From the NCBI RefSeq assembly GCF_002775205.1, contig NC_036444.1, forward strand, positions 3,204,501 to 3,268,500: DNA of 64,000 nucleotides. Direction: 5' to 3'. The stretch is from Xiphophorus maculatus. Taxonomy: Eukaryota > Chordata > Actinopteri > Cyprinodontiformes > Poeciliidae. The position numbers and the translations under genes were made by a program. Position 1 is the first letter of the stretch. Each line of letters opens with the position of its first letter. Under the pieces are notes generated by a model. It was not told where the DNA came from. It searched no databases and was given only the letters and a program-made list of their open reading frames with translations. This document shows, one piece after another, positions 45,492-58,700 of the stretch.

Positions 45492-48400
45492 TGCTGGTTG
45501 GGGCGGAAGCAGGCAGCCGAGCACGGCGCAAAATCACCATTATTCCCCTTTAGTCACTTCAGTGATAGGTTACTTCTGCTCCCCCCCCCCAAAAGGTGCG
45601 ACAATTGTTGTCTTCCAAATGTGTGCTCCGATCTGTGGCTCCCAGTGCTAGCAGGTAGAATCCTTCAGTTTAAAACCATGGACAGCATCTGTAATGGAAG
45701 AACAGTTTTTCTAAGTCATTACGAAACAGATTTTTTCTGTATCAGAAATATTTTTATGTGAGCAAATACTTTTAAGACAAGAAAACATTATTCAAGAAGT
45801 ATAATAAATGTTCTGGGATTACATTTACATTTAATTACGTTCTGTTCATGTTAAACCCATTTTCTATTTACAGTGGTGGTCAGATATGTGTATTTACACT
45901 GTGCTGTCCAAAAAAAATAAAAATATATTTACATAAATTGTGTCTGCTGAGGCAGAATGTTGATACAATCTGGAGAGCAAATCTCCACCCACCAGTCTAG
46001 AATATGACATAAAAACAGGGAAACCCAGCCAATGATAGTATCACTCATAAATTGCAGTTATGGTTTAAAAGAAATGTACTGTTACTCCAAATTATGTGAA
46101 TAAGAGTAACTACAATAAATTTTAAGTTAACTGTACTAATCCCAACTCCCAAATATGTGGGGAGGAAAGAAAATAGTTCCAGTCACACAAATAAAATCTG
46201 CAGTTTTCTGCAATAACACTATAACAATATATTATAATGATAACACCTAATAACTTAATTAGGATAATTTCGCACTTTATGGACAGATGTAACTTTGAAT
46301 AAAAGTTTAATTTATTTAGCTGATGCAGACTGGCATGTTGACTCCTCTTTTTGAACAAGAGCAATGGTCAAGAAGAAATGTATGTGATTATTTCACAATA
46401 GCTACCAGTTAGATTAACTCAAAATGAATTCTAAGATTATCACTGTAATAATTGAGCTTTTTAAATCAATAACACCCATATAATTTATCCCACAGTGACA
46501 CTGACATAAAAACAGGAGATGTAACATGTCTGCTTCTTTCAAATTTAAAATCAGCAACTGATACAAGTTTCTAAATTTTAATTGTAACATATATAGTGTA
46601 AATGCATTATAACCTTACAGGTGTAAATAGAAAGCTGAAAGTGAAATTCTGTGCTTAATTTTATATTTTCCCAAAAGTGACCAAATGATTGCATATGAAT
46701 GTAAATATTATGCTATTATACATGAGTTGTTAGATTTACTATATCGCACAATGATTAAAAAAAAAATTAACTGTATTCAAATTTAAACCATAATATGCCT
46801 CTAGTTTAAATGAGATCAAACTCCATAATTTTATAATACACCATAAATCCATGCCTTGTGGTTCTAATTCTCCTTTGGGCCAGTGACTGTTATGAAATCC
46901 AATGGTCCCTGATCAAACCAAAATAACAATGAGCAAGTCACATTACAATAATTCCATAATGTGTACAAGAGAATATATTGCTGAAAAATATATGAAACTA
47001 TTAGTTGTTAACACATGGATGAATTGTAGCATGATCAAAATGAAGTTGATAGGCTCCTTTAAAAAATATATATATATAGTAAAAGTGAAAAAATATACAT
47101 CAAAGGGCAGAAATGACCAGCAGCTTAAAATATGTTATTCTACACTGAATAAAAATAAAACCTTAAGACACCAGTTATACACATATCTTTAATTACGTTT
47201 ATAGAAACACAGAAGCAGGGTATTTCACAGGCATTTCTGTGTTTTTGGCACTATTCTATATCTTTAAATCAAATAAATTGATAACAGGCCATAAGAATAA
47301 GTGTTTCTCTGGTCACAAATTGTGTTTTTAAATGTTGAATTAGCCAAGAGGGCCATATTAAAAGTAGTCCAAGTGCCATAAAAAATAGACTGAATTCACT
47401 CCGTTTCTCCACAGACAGAATAACTTCACTGATCACTCACTTCCAGTTCAAATTTTACCAGTCTAAATTTTCCATTTTACAGCTGACTAATCCAAAGGTC
47501 GCACACATCCGCTAAAAAAAACTTACAAAAAAACCAACAAGAAACTAATGCCACTTTTAGTCTTGCCACCTTTCCCTTCCCACGCATTCAAGCGAACAGA
47601 TACAAAAATAACAGAAGTCGCTCTCCGGACAAAGAACGTGCTAATGAAAGTTAGCAAATCTAAGAAGCTAACAAAAATTTAATTAATAAAGCAGAGCGTT
47701 CAAAGCAGCCCCGAAACGTCCACCAATGTTACTGATGTGAAATTATTTCACTAATTTTGGAAAATCTTTGACTCTTCAGCGACCACATTCAGCAACAACT
47801 GAGAAAACCTAGATGTGTAGATCGGCTAAAACCACCATGACGCTGGTAAACACCGTTAAGAACCTAGCTCCCATATTTGATAGATTTAAAGCCAATAAAA
47901 CATAACGCCCTGTCCATTAATCCATGACTTAGTAAAAAATATGTTTGACGTTTACGTTTGAACTTATGAACAAGCAAAGGAAATGTGTTTCCAATTCTTC
48001 CTAAACTAAATATGACCAAATTAGCATTTGCGAGAAGCTAACGTTAGCAGCACGAGCATGTTTCATATAAATGTGAACGGAAAAAAATATTTCCATTTTA
48101 ATGGTTTTAAATCAATCACATACATTATGAGTTGTAAGAATTCTCACAGTGACTTTTAATGTTTAGTTTGAACATTGGACATTAGTTTTACGAGATATAG
48201 TTCGCCAACGGTAGCATTAGCCTTGTTAGCTTGCCTTCCTCGGCTCCAACTAATCTCTGAATATGCTAACGTAGCTACAAACGTTGATTTCTTAAACCAG
48301 TCTGTAAACCTTCATTCAGCCAAACGTGACTGTGGCTTTCGGATACCACGAACAAAACACAAGGTGGTTATCATATTTACATAAACGAGAAACATTTCTA

Positions 48401-48760
48401 CCTGAAGAGTAAGCTACTTTCTACCTAAAGAAAATGACAGCTGTTTTCAGGAATTAGACTCCCCCTCCCTCATGCTGGTGTAAAACGGACATCCCCCTAC
48501 TTAAATCTCAGTTTTTTCTTTGAATGTAATCCTGTCGATTGTTGTTTGTTAAATACATTCTCAGTCTCACCGTGCTTCCAGTAAAGTAATTCAGATCGTC
48601 ATTCCTTCTAGTTTCCCCACAACAAACTTGATGAAATGGAAGGGTTGCAGCGCCTCCAGTTTAGTTTGATTTTCAAAATAAAATGGCGTCTGTCACCGCT
48701 CGGCGCGCTCACGCTACCAGGCGGAGACGTGCACGAGTTACCCGCTGAGGACACCTGAAA
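45492..48760 (-). promoter_or_regulatory. CNOT1 5' region: 5' UTR intron and likely promoter
   Basis: A splice acceptor (CCCCAACCAG) ends 2 nt before the CNOT1 ATG, so the 5' UTR is probably spliced from an upstream exon. A GC-richer block with CpGs at about 48640-48760, including GCGCGCCGAGCGG on the minus strand and a GCCATTTTATTTTG segment, is the best promoter or first-exon candidate. Between 45500 and 48600 the sequence is AT-rich and shows no gene. Confidence 0.4.
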
Positions 48761-48819
48761 CAAATAATATAAATATATAACACAACCGAAGAAAACTAAG
48801 GTATTTAGCGTTATTTTTT

Positions 48820-49360
48820 TAATTCTAAACAGTTTTTTATAGGTAAAAACATATAAAGACAGCTACAAAGTTGGCCTTTTATCACCTGAAAAACATATCT
48901 AGAATTAAAGTACTATGTCCCAAAGAGAACATCTTCCATTCGTTTATCTTTAGTCGAATTGATATCTGCAGCAGTGTCTTGACAGGTCTACCAAAACGTT
49001 GAGAGAATAAACTTTAAACTACTTTTGTTAGTTTATGTCATTGTGTGGTTTAGCACCAAAATACTGTTGCCATTGTATCAAACTTCCAGAAAACTGCAAG
49101 GCTGCTGAAACACTGAGTTCCTTTGAATTAAGGTTAAATCCCTACCTGTTTATGGCTGCGTTTGATCAATAATAATGTGAACATTGATTGATATATTTGA
49201 TGTATATTTGCTTGATAATTTTGAGGATGGCATTTAACAAAATGTAATGTTTATTGCTTCTTTCTTACGTGATTACCATATAATATTTTTATGGTGTAAA
49301 GCACTTTGAACTGCCTTGTTGCTGAAATGTGCTATACAAATAAACTTGACTTGACTTGAA
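48820..49360 (+). mobile_element. LINE 3' fragment (L2-like), upstream of CNOT1
   Basis: It is related to 24105-24855: CTACAAAGTTGGCCTTTTAT, GTTTATCTTTAGTCGAATTG, GTGGTTTAGCACCAAAATAC, then the tail GTAAAGCACTTTGAACTGCC and GCTATACAAATAAACTTG. The frames are broken and only the 3' end remains. Confidence 0.65.
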
Positions 49361-50479
49361 TACTCAATCATGTGAGTGTTTGGAACCAAAGTCTAATTCC
49401 AAATAAAGCTGATTCTGGTAAACAAATACAAAAAATAGGTCCAAGAACTGTACTGCCAAGCCAATTAGGAAACCGGCAGATTTTTTAACATCATAACTTG
49501 GGTGACTCATTCCGAACAAACTTGAGACAACTATGGAGAAGGAATATCTCAGTTTTAACAAGAAGAAACCTGCCACAAAACCAGATCCAGACGCTCTATA
49601 AGCCCTATCTGAACTAACTGTGGATTGTGAGGCAGTAAGCAGACAAAGCATTGAACACCCGCCATGAGGAAATTGAAAGCCTTCACACAACTCTGCAAGC
49701 CAGCCCAGAGACGTTGATCTTCTTGCCATTCAGGTGCGATTTGTAAAAGTTTTACAGGGACATGGGGGGTTGAAATGAACACAATTAAAGCCAACTAAAC
49801 CAGAAAGAGCCACAAAAGTGAATGAAAGGTTAAACTGGCTTTGCCTGTAGTTCTCCCCTCATTGGTACTACAGTGTTTGCTGAACAGACGAGGTAAATGC
49901 AACTGTTCTCAGTCAATCACCTGGTCGTTCCAATACATGACGCCATGAAAAAGGGTTTCTCCCCATATAGATTTTTGCAGTCTTTGGTTGTTTGTCACTC
50001 CTAAATGTTTGAGATCATAAAAAATTAATTAATATTGCCAAATGGTTAAGCCAGCCTTGTGGAGAACAACTACTTTCAAAGGTTTGCAGTTTTTTAGCCG
50101 TATTTGCATCACTGCAGAGGAATTTTGAAAGTTATTCAAATATCACCGTGTTGCGGGACACATAACTTCTAAAAAGCTTTAATTTTGTCATGTCACTCCA
50201 CAGAATATTTTCCCTAAAGTCTTAGAGATCCTCCAGATATTATATTAACCAAATGTAAGATAACATAAGATAAGATAAGATAAATCTTTATTGTCATTGT
50301 CACAAGGACAACGAAATGTAAAAACCTCCAGGTCCTGATGTTCAAAAACATCCCAGTTTGTAAAAAAATGTAAAAACTTCTTGTTTTTGTTTTGGCTCCT
50401 GGAACTCTGTCATTGTTGCACTGTCTGTTATTTTTAAACCATGAACTCTTACCTTAGCTGACGCAAGTGAAACTTTAGA

Positions 50480-50700
50480 TGTTGTACAGGGTTCTTCTGT
50501 GAACCTCTGGATGAGCCCTGACGTGTTCTTGAAGTAATTTTGGTAAGTGGGTCAAGTATGGAAACTTGACCTTTTGGTCACAGTTCACATTACTTAGAGA
50601 ACACCATACAAACAGTGAAATATGGTGGTGGCAGCATCATGCTCTGAGGTTACTCTTCTTCATGTCGAACTGGACTTTTTTTTTTATCAATATGTTGATA
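50480..50700 (+). mobile_element. Decayed Tc1-type transposase relic
   Basis: One frame reads NTIQTVKYGGGSIML followed by a stop, which fits the conserved glycine-rich core segment of Tc1/mariner-like transposases. Surrounding frames are broken. Borders are approximate. Confidence 0.4.
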
Positions 50701-52233
50701 AAAATTATGAGCAGTTCTTAATGCCAATCAGTGTCTGATAGAAAGATGAAGTTTAAGACAGGTTGTGTGTTTCAGAATCACAGTCTGTAGGTGACTCTAA
50801 AGGCATCTGAGAAAGTTAGAGAACTTTTGAAACTTTTGACAAATATTGTCAAAATTTAGGATGGTGATAGATTTCTAGCAAAAAGACTTAATGCTGAAAC
50901 TGAATCCAAGTGTGCTTTAATAAATTACTGGTTAAAGGGTGTACATACTTGCAACAAAGATATATCAGTTTTTTATTTTTTATATTTTGTTCTCTTATAG
51001 TTATTTTTATGTAACCTGTAGCGAATATGTAACTTTAAAGGCAGGAGATGTTTCAGGTATACCTATGCAAATATTGAGTTTTATCTTAATAGTTTTTATA
51101 ATTCTATTTTCACAATGTTTATCATGTCATTGTGTATATCTTATGCATGTTTTCATCAAACTAATCATTATTATTATTTAGTTTAAAGCGTCCATTTTGT
51201 CTTTTCTTATTACCTGTTTACAATTTTTTCCAATGACACACAAGTATTGCGTTTCTTTGTTCACTAAAATTTAACCTGATGTGAGCTAATAAAAATTTAA
51301 GTAATGAGCAGCTAAATTTAATTATACACAAAGCTTAAGCATTTTTATCATTAGGTATTTCCATTATGTGTCAATAAGTACTTTAGCTTTTCCATGAGTG
51401 AGAAGTAACTTTTACCATTTACTCAGTTAAATTTAATTGAATAACTTTCTCAAGTCGATATACTTCTAGGAGTAGTTTTACTGCATCTTAATTTTTACTT
51501 TCACTGTACACGTGTCTGGTGGGATGTGTGGTTTGTAAACAGGCTTCGTTGATCTAATGTTATTTCAGATCTTCTGAGCCTATCGTGCCATTTGGAGGTC
51601 AAGTGAACATACAGTAAGCCACAGACATTATCTCTTGAAGTATTTTGCTCTGTCCTAATATGTAAACATTACTTACTTCAAAAGTTAAATGTTATGGAAA
51701 AATTAGATTTGGGAATGAGTGTCTCTTCTGCCCGAATTTATTTTTGTATTAACTTTTTATTAGAACTTGCACATATTGTATGTGTCTGAATGACTACATT
51801 CTTTTCAGACATTTATTAAAATTAGACAGTAAGTTCTCAGTGCAGCCTTTTACCTAATACTTCTTCACTGTTACTTGAGTAATTTTTCAGATGGCTATCT
51901 TTCACTTGAGTAAAAATATATTGAAGTAATGCTACTCTTACAAAGGAGTGAGTAGAAAATGACTCAAGTAAAAATAAAACAAAAAAGGGAACTCAAATAA
52001 TGAGCACCTAATTGTGACATCTGATTTAATATAAAACATTATGAAATATAAAGTTATGTGCAAATTCTGATTTTAAAAATGTGACAGAATGGACAGTAAA
52101 ATTATTACACCTCGCTCTTTTTACTTTATTTAAAAGACTGTACTCTTAAGCTGCACTTCTACTTGAACTGAGATGTATTAAACTGCAGTTACAGCAGTTC
52201 GCCACCAGTTGTCACATGGAGCACGGTGAGCGC

Positions 52234-52501
52234 TCGGTAACGGCTGGTCAGCGGAGGCGCTCACTGTCGCTCTTGTCTGTGTTAACAGGTAAATATCAAT
52301 TAGCGCTGCTATTTATATAAATTGTCTCATATAGGGGAAGTGAGCTAGAGTAAGGTAATTAGATATTTGTGTGTAAGTTTTGAATAAGCATTTTTTAATC
52401 TATATTGTAAATATCTATTGACTCAGCGAGCCAATGGCAATTTAGTTCGGTCACGGCTGGTCAGCGGAGGCGCTCACTGTCGCTCTTGTCTGTGTTAACA
52501 G
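52234..52501 (+). repeat. 55-bp direct duplication upstream of the NCOA5-like gene
   Basis: 52234-52288 and 52447-52501 match at 54 of 55 positions, both ending CTTGTCTGTGTTAACAG, with a 158-bp spacer. The first copy is followed by GTAAAT and so looks like an exon end with a splice donor. The second is followed by CGTTCAG. They lie 280-550 bp before the start codon and may duplicate a promoter or 5' UTR exon. Confidence 0.85.
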
Positions 52502-52780
52502 CGTTCAGAAAATAAAAGAACCTGCGAAAACCACACTGCTTAATTATTAAGTGTGCAACAAAAAGACTAAAATAAGACTATGATTTGTAAGTACAGTACA
52601 ACCCTCTAGGTGGCGGTAGTTGCCTAAAATGGGCTCATCAGCGCGGCGCTCCTCCCCTTTTTAAAACCTCATTTCCACTGGTGTGTTCATGCTGTACACA
52701 GCCGTGAGGGACATTTTTTATCTGATCCGTCAGAGTAAATGTGTTGTTCTTAGTCGAGTTGCAGTTTTAGTTTTAGTAAA

Positions 52781-55700
52781 ATGTCGAGTTGGGCGAAGCC
52801 AGCCACAGGTGTGCGGAGACCGTCCGGCAGTCCAAACGGAAGGTTAGCTTCTTTAGCGTTAGCAGCTAGCCTGCACGGAAGCCTCGAACAACAACTTTAC
52901 CCAATTACAAGTGCATGTTTCTGCACCGGGCGCGAAGTTACATACTCAAGTTACCATGAATGTCGACGTTAAAAGAGTAATTGTTGTCTTGCAGTGCTCA
53001 GCAGCTGCGGTTGTTCCGGAGAGCGGCTCCGTACCCGAGTAGAGAAGAAAGAACTGAGGAGCTAAAGGATGCTCTGGACAGGTAAAAGCGGCTAACGGTG
53101 GCTAGCACAACGGCTTAAACACATGACAGAGGCGGTAGGGTGCAACTGTTACTTCAAACTATACTTTTTAGACCATTTGTTTTCTCTGTGAGTGGAGGGC
53201 TATTTTGTTGTTGAATTTGTACTTTATTTTGTTATTATAAATCGCCCCCCTTATTATTTCAGTTTACTAGCGTTACAACTTCTTTGACTTGCTTAAAATA
53301 TCAGATGCCTTTATTTACAGGTTTTTTTTATTATTATTTACAAACTCTAAAATATATACCTCTAATACAGTATTAATATTTCCATACAATTCTTATGGAT
53401 TTTGCTTATTAGAAGTACTAGGTTTTTGATTTCTCCCCATACTTACTGAAACAGTACCAAAAGAACCAACGACTCTTGATGGCTCTGATGGCTCAAATTA
53501 GCATCCATTCTTCAATTGTAAATGTGGTCGTTGACCGTCAGGCCAGAAGGTAGGAGTGTGAATAGTCCATGTTGGGGGTGGTAGGTAATGCTCTTCAGTC
53601 TAGTTTTGAAGCATACATGAAGTGTTTTTGGAGAGATGTGACCTTTTGCAGCTGATGTTGTGCTGCATTATCCAGTCGAAGTCTAAGTCTAAGGAACAAT
53701 TGTGCAACTGTGAGATGCGTTGAGGCCATTACCAGGGTACTTAAGGGTACTTACAATCCTTCAGGCCATTTGGACTATCTCTAGACTGCATAGGAGTGTT
53801 GTCTACGTGGACTAACTCCAGCACTTCTATTAACACTGCAAGTACCAGAGAAAGGCCATTTTGTATTTCTACCTTTGGAGTCCAGAGATGGGCCGACTGA
53901 CCTGAAGGATTTTATCTAGCAGGTGCTTTTGTTCTGTAAATAAGGCCATTACCTCATAAGTACCCTGGTAATGGCCTCAACGCATCTCACAGTTGCACAA
54001 TTGTTCCTTAGACTTAGACTGACTTTGTTGTCATTTTGCATGCACAGGGTGTATACAGAACGAAATTTCGTTGCATACGGCTCAGGACAATGTTTGAGGT
54101 TCCAATGTTGTGAGGTTACTCCAGAGTAAAATAAAATAGAAGTTATTTAGCTCTGTACATGTGCAAGGTATAAAGTGGAGACCAGTTTTTGAGTGCAGTC
54201 CAGTTAAGAGTTCAGCAGTCTGATGGCAAGTGGGAAAAAGCTGTTTCGGAACCAGGTGGACCTGCACCGGATGCTGCGGAACCTCTTTCCAGAGGGCAGC
54301 AGGGAGAACAGTCCATGGTGGGGGTGTGAGGGGTCACTGATGATGATTCGGCCTCAGGACACGCATCCTGCATCGATGGTTGACCTGACACTTCGCCCTT
54401 TTGCCTGAGCTGGGTGTGGAAGGTTGTTGCCGAAGCAGTTTCTCCTTGTGTGCCTTCTTCTCACTCACATGAGAGTTACCGAACTCTTTTGCAAGCTCAA
54501 CCAGGAAGTCCACCCGTCTCTCCTGCACCCCAATGCATGCCTGATAAAGCACATGTGCATTCAGTGCTGCCATGTCAATCATGTTTGCCAGGTTTGCTGA
54601 CCAGCTCTCACATAGTGATGGAACCTTGGTCACCCCCCGCAAGATTATGACTGAAATAAATGCCATTAGTTCTTGTGAACTAAATAGGTGAAGCAGTCAC
54701 CTATTTATCCTCCACAGCACAAAAGGCTGCATGCAAATTTGCATGTGCAAAGTCTCCCAGATTTCTTTTGCTTACACTTTTTGCATGATTTTTTTGAGGT
54801 GGATCAACACAATTAATTTGGTTAGTTTATTTCTAAACTGTCATTTTAAACCCTCTTAGCTTTATTTCAAAGAAAAACATTACTAATTTATTTTAGAAAA
54901 ACCTTTGCATATTTCTTGAAACAGATTGTATGTTTTGCAAACTCTATGTACATTTGGCAAAATGACCTGGATAATGCAGCACAACATCATGGATCAGCTG
55001 CAAGAGGTCACATCTCTCCAAAAACACTTCATGTATGCTTCAAAACTAGACTGAAGAGCATTACCTACAGGAGATCTGATCTCCTGTTGGTATCGTAGAT
55101 ACCCACCCCCAACATGGACTATTCACACTCCTACCTTCTGGCCTGACGGTCAACGGCCACATTTACAATTGAAGAAGGGATGCTAATTTGAGCCATCAGA
55201 GTTGTCAGTTTGGACTCAGGGTCTTTTGACTCTGTTTCGGTAAGTCACGGAGAGGTCGAAAACCCTGGTACTCCCAGTGAAGGCAGTCTCTAGTATAAAA
55301 CTTCAGAGAAAATGTTACATATAGTCCACTGCTTGATGTTTGATGACATAATGTGGATTATAATTGTCATTTTAAAATGGATTATGACAGGATTTTAAAA
55401 AATCCTGTCAGTCAGAAAGACAGACGGGGCTTCTGATTTACACAGCAGTATTTGATGCTGCTGGTACTTAAACAGTTATTGAGCTCACACTGATGGGCTA
55501 ACCTGGTGCAGAAAATCCATCCCACAAAAAAGAAAACTTGTAAAAGCTGAGTCTTGGTTATCAACAGCAGGAATAAAATTATTAACGGTGAATGGCTTAT
55601 GTTGATTTTTTTAATTCAACACCATGAATCCTGTGATGTTAAGGTAACAGTTTGCTGTCCACTCTGCTTGTATGGTATATTTTTGTTGCAAATATTGTAC

Positions 55701-58700
55701 TAAGCCGACTGGTCAATTGTTTTATTAAAATAAAACCACTCACTTTTAGCTAATTCTTTTTCTTTGGGATTTATTGGCTTCGTCAGTCGAACTGGAATCG
55801 AAATGTAAACATTTGAATGATTCAGTGAGAATCTAAATGTTAACCATTGATCCATTTTTAAAAAATAAAAGTAACAACAAAAATTTGTTGAGTTGGCGCT
55901 ATAGAAATAAACTAAATTGAATTGAAATATTGATTAAACAGTTCTTGGAGTCATCTCTTCTCACACCACAAGTTTCTGCTAGAAGACATGTCTGAACTCT
56001 GAGAACAAATTGGATAAGTTAAAATAATTTAAAGTTTTTAAATGGTCCTAAAGTTCTTACTAATCCCTTCAGATGATCTGAGTCCAGAAGAAAAGTTTCA
56101 ATCTTCCTGTTTGCTGCCGATGTTGACAGTAGAAACACAGTAGACCAGTTTTCTGCTGCACTCACCAGTGTCAGTCTGTTATGTAGAGGAAAAATATGAA
56201 CTTAGTTTGTCTTCAGAAGGAAACGGGGAAGTTTTTCTCCACAGCAGTCAGGCTTCACTTTGACTTTTTTGTTAATTTCTGGAAAGTCCCCATTTTCCAG
56301 ATTCTCATCTCATCAGGTGTATTGCAGCCTGCTTATAGTTTCACATTAAGTGTTTCTGCAGAGCTTTTCCTCTGACTTCCTCTTATGATGCCATCTGCTG
56401 GGCAAAAACAAAACCTCATCTGGAGGTTGGAAATCTTTCACATCTTGGCTTTGATCAAATGGCCTAAATTTTACATCAGTTTATGAATCAAAACTTCAAT
56501 TGAATTATTGGCTTTAAAACTTTAAGGAACAAAAAAAATTCTGATTATATTTGGAAAAACTAATGATTCAACTGTGAATCACATTTAACAGACGAATGGA
56601 TCTGCAGCTTAGTGCAGTTATCACAGGTGTTATAAACACAGATGTAATAATTTGCACTACTTGGCACTGCAGAAATGTAAGAGGTTCCTGCCTCACTTTG
56701 TGGTTCAGAGAACTGAATCAGAGGTTCTGTAGATCAACATATTTGTTTTTTAGGATTTGACACTGAAACCTAAGGCCATCTGGACCCAACTTGGCATCAG
56801 AAACTCTGATTTTGTTCTCTGAACCACACACATTTGTTAAATTTCTTAAGAAATTTTCTAGTAATTTATCATCATGAATCAAAATTCTTAGAAATTTTTC
56901 ACAATGATGGTAAGCATTGCGGTAAATGCCCATCACTAGTTGGATAGATATATAGATAATTATTGTTATAGTATAGAATCTACATTATGCAAACAGAGCA
57001 ACAGCATGAAATATTAAATGTGCTATTGGTGTATTGCTTTCAACACATTTAACAGATACTAATAGGGTGGTGAGGAATGGTTGCTACAAACTTCAAATTG
57101 CAAGTTGGACCAATGCAACAAGAACATGACAACTCCCACATATGTGAAAGCTACAATCCAGCTTCTGTTTGTTTAAATATTGTTTTTCAGCAGGATTTTC
57201 AGTGTTTAATTGGGTTGTTTAAATTGTCATTTTTTTAAGGTCAGACCTGGTTCTGTTTTTTTCAGAAAATAGAATAGAATAGAATTCAACTTTATTGTCA
57301 TTGCACTGTCACAAGTACAAGCAATGAGATGTAGTTTGCATCTATCCAGAAGTGCTCTACGAGATATAAATATTTATTTACAGATGTACAAGACTATGTA
57401 TGTATGGACTATAAGGGGTTATAGCAAAGAGATATAGATATTGTGTATAAATATAAATATGGAAGCTATATGCACAGATTATACAGAATATACAAGAATG
57501 TTAGGGAATGGATTATATACAGTATGCATATAATATAATACAAGATAAATAATGGTAGATAAAATTTACAGGTTGTATGTGTAAATTAGTTGATAAAAAT
57601 ATTACACTTTTGTTTTTATTTGGTGTCAAGTTTTCAGTTTCTACTGTTGTGCGTACTGCGTTTATGTGTACAAGTTACTCCAAGGTAAAAGGAAGTGATC
57701 AAGTCTTATCTGATTACTGTCACTCTGAATACTGTACTCCACTGTTGGCTGCTGTGGTTTTTTGCTGCAGTGTGTGCTGCATCAGTTACGTCGTCACCTG
57801 TTGGGGCTTTTCTTGTTTTTTTAGGTCGGCTTTAACAAATGTACACATTTCAGGAGTTCAACTGTGCAGACATTTAGAAAATAATGCTTTGCATATACAT
57901 TATATAATAAAAGGAAACAATGTGAAAATTCCTTCTCCCTTTGCTTGCATTACTGTACCTACCTCTCCAGTTTTTAAAAAGGGGTCTATATTTTCAGTGC
58001 ACAGAAATCTGTATTATTTAACCACCCAGAAAAACTCAATGAAATTCTGCACATTGAAACTTGTTTTGCTCCACTTTTAGTTATGAAGAACTGGAACAGC
58101 TTCAAGGTTACTCCACTAGTGTGAAGTTTGAGACATACAAACCTCAGCCAAGTGGTGAGACTTTCATTTTCATCATGCAGAACCTTTTATGTTTTTAATA
58201 TAAAATTACTATTCCTGGTCACTTAAATTACTCCCATCATCTAAATGTGCACTCTCCTCTACCCATCCTGCTACCTCTGCCCAAATTTCTTGAAGTCTTG
58301 AACCCGCCAGTCAAAACCGAGGTCGTCACTCCGGCGGACAGACGTAAAGCTCTGTACCAGAAGTTCTACAAGCAGGTCCAGGAGGAGAGAAAGCCAGCCG
58401 ACTGCGTGGTCCTGTCCGTCACCAACAAGTTCCTGTGAGTTTTCCTCTAGCAGTTGCTCAACTTAAGAGTTCAGCTGAGTTTAGATTTGGATGTTCTGCT
58501 TAGGATATTTAGCATCCACTAATGGATATTTATCGTTTTATTGCAATTTCAAGATGTGATCTGACTAATTGAAACACTTTTTCAGCACTGCTGTCAACTG
58601 AGAATTTATTTGAATTTCTTATGCTTCTTTTTAAACTGCTACCAATAGGGTATCTATATCCCATTGGGTATAATGGTGAATAATTTCACTATTTGTGTCA

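Larger units (their letters stand above)
49361..52780. other. Intergenic region between CNOT1 and the NCOA5-like gene
   Basis: The two genes diverge from this region. It holds unassigned sequence (49361-50250), a short (AAGAT)n tract at 50258-50285 followed by a TTTATTGTCATTGTCAC tail, a Tc1 relic near 50.6 kb, AT-rich unassigned sequence, and a 55-bp direct duplication at 52234 and 52447 in the probable promoter of the plus-strand gene. Confidence 0.6.
53405..55290. mobile_element. Compound fold-back element with piggyBac-derived core
   Basis: Arms of about 270-320 bp (53405-53675 and 54965-55290) are inverted repeats; for example CTCTTCAGTCTAGTTTTGAA on the left and its complement on the right, and GACGGTCAGGCCAGAAGG likewise. 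Between them lie a smaller inverted repeat (53690-53745 against 53948-54013), a retroelement tail, a LINE-like piece (54200-54330) and a minus-strand piggyBac relic. Arm divergence is low inside and higher at the outer edges. Confidence 0.7.

Noticed and set aside
49364-49729. 121-codon minus-strand open frame between CNOT1 and the NCOA5-like gene
   Set aside because: No recognisable motif; the region looks like decayed repeat sequence. It could be revisited with a database search.
57577-58080. 167-codon plus-strand open frame
   Set aside because: It runs into the exon 3 acceptor of the NCOA5-like gene, has hydrophobic low-complexity composition from AT-rich intron DNA, and matches nothing known.
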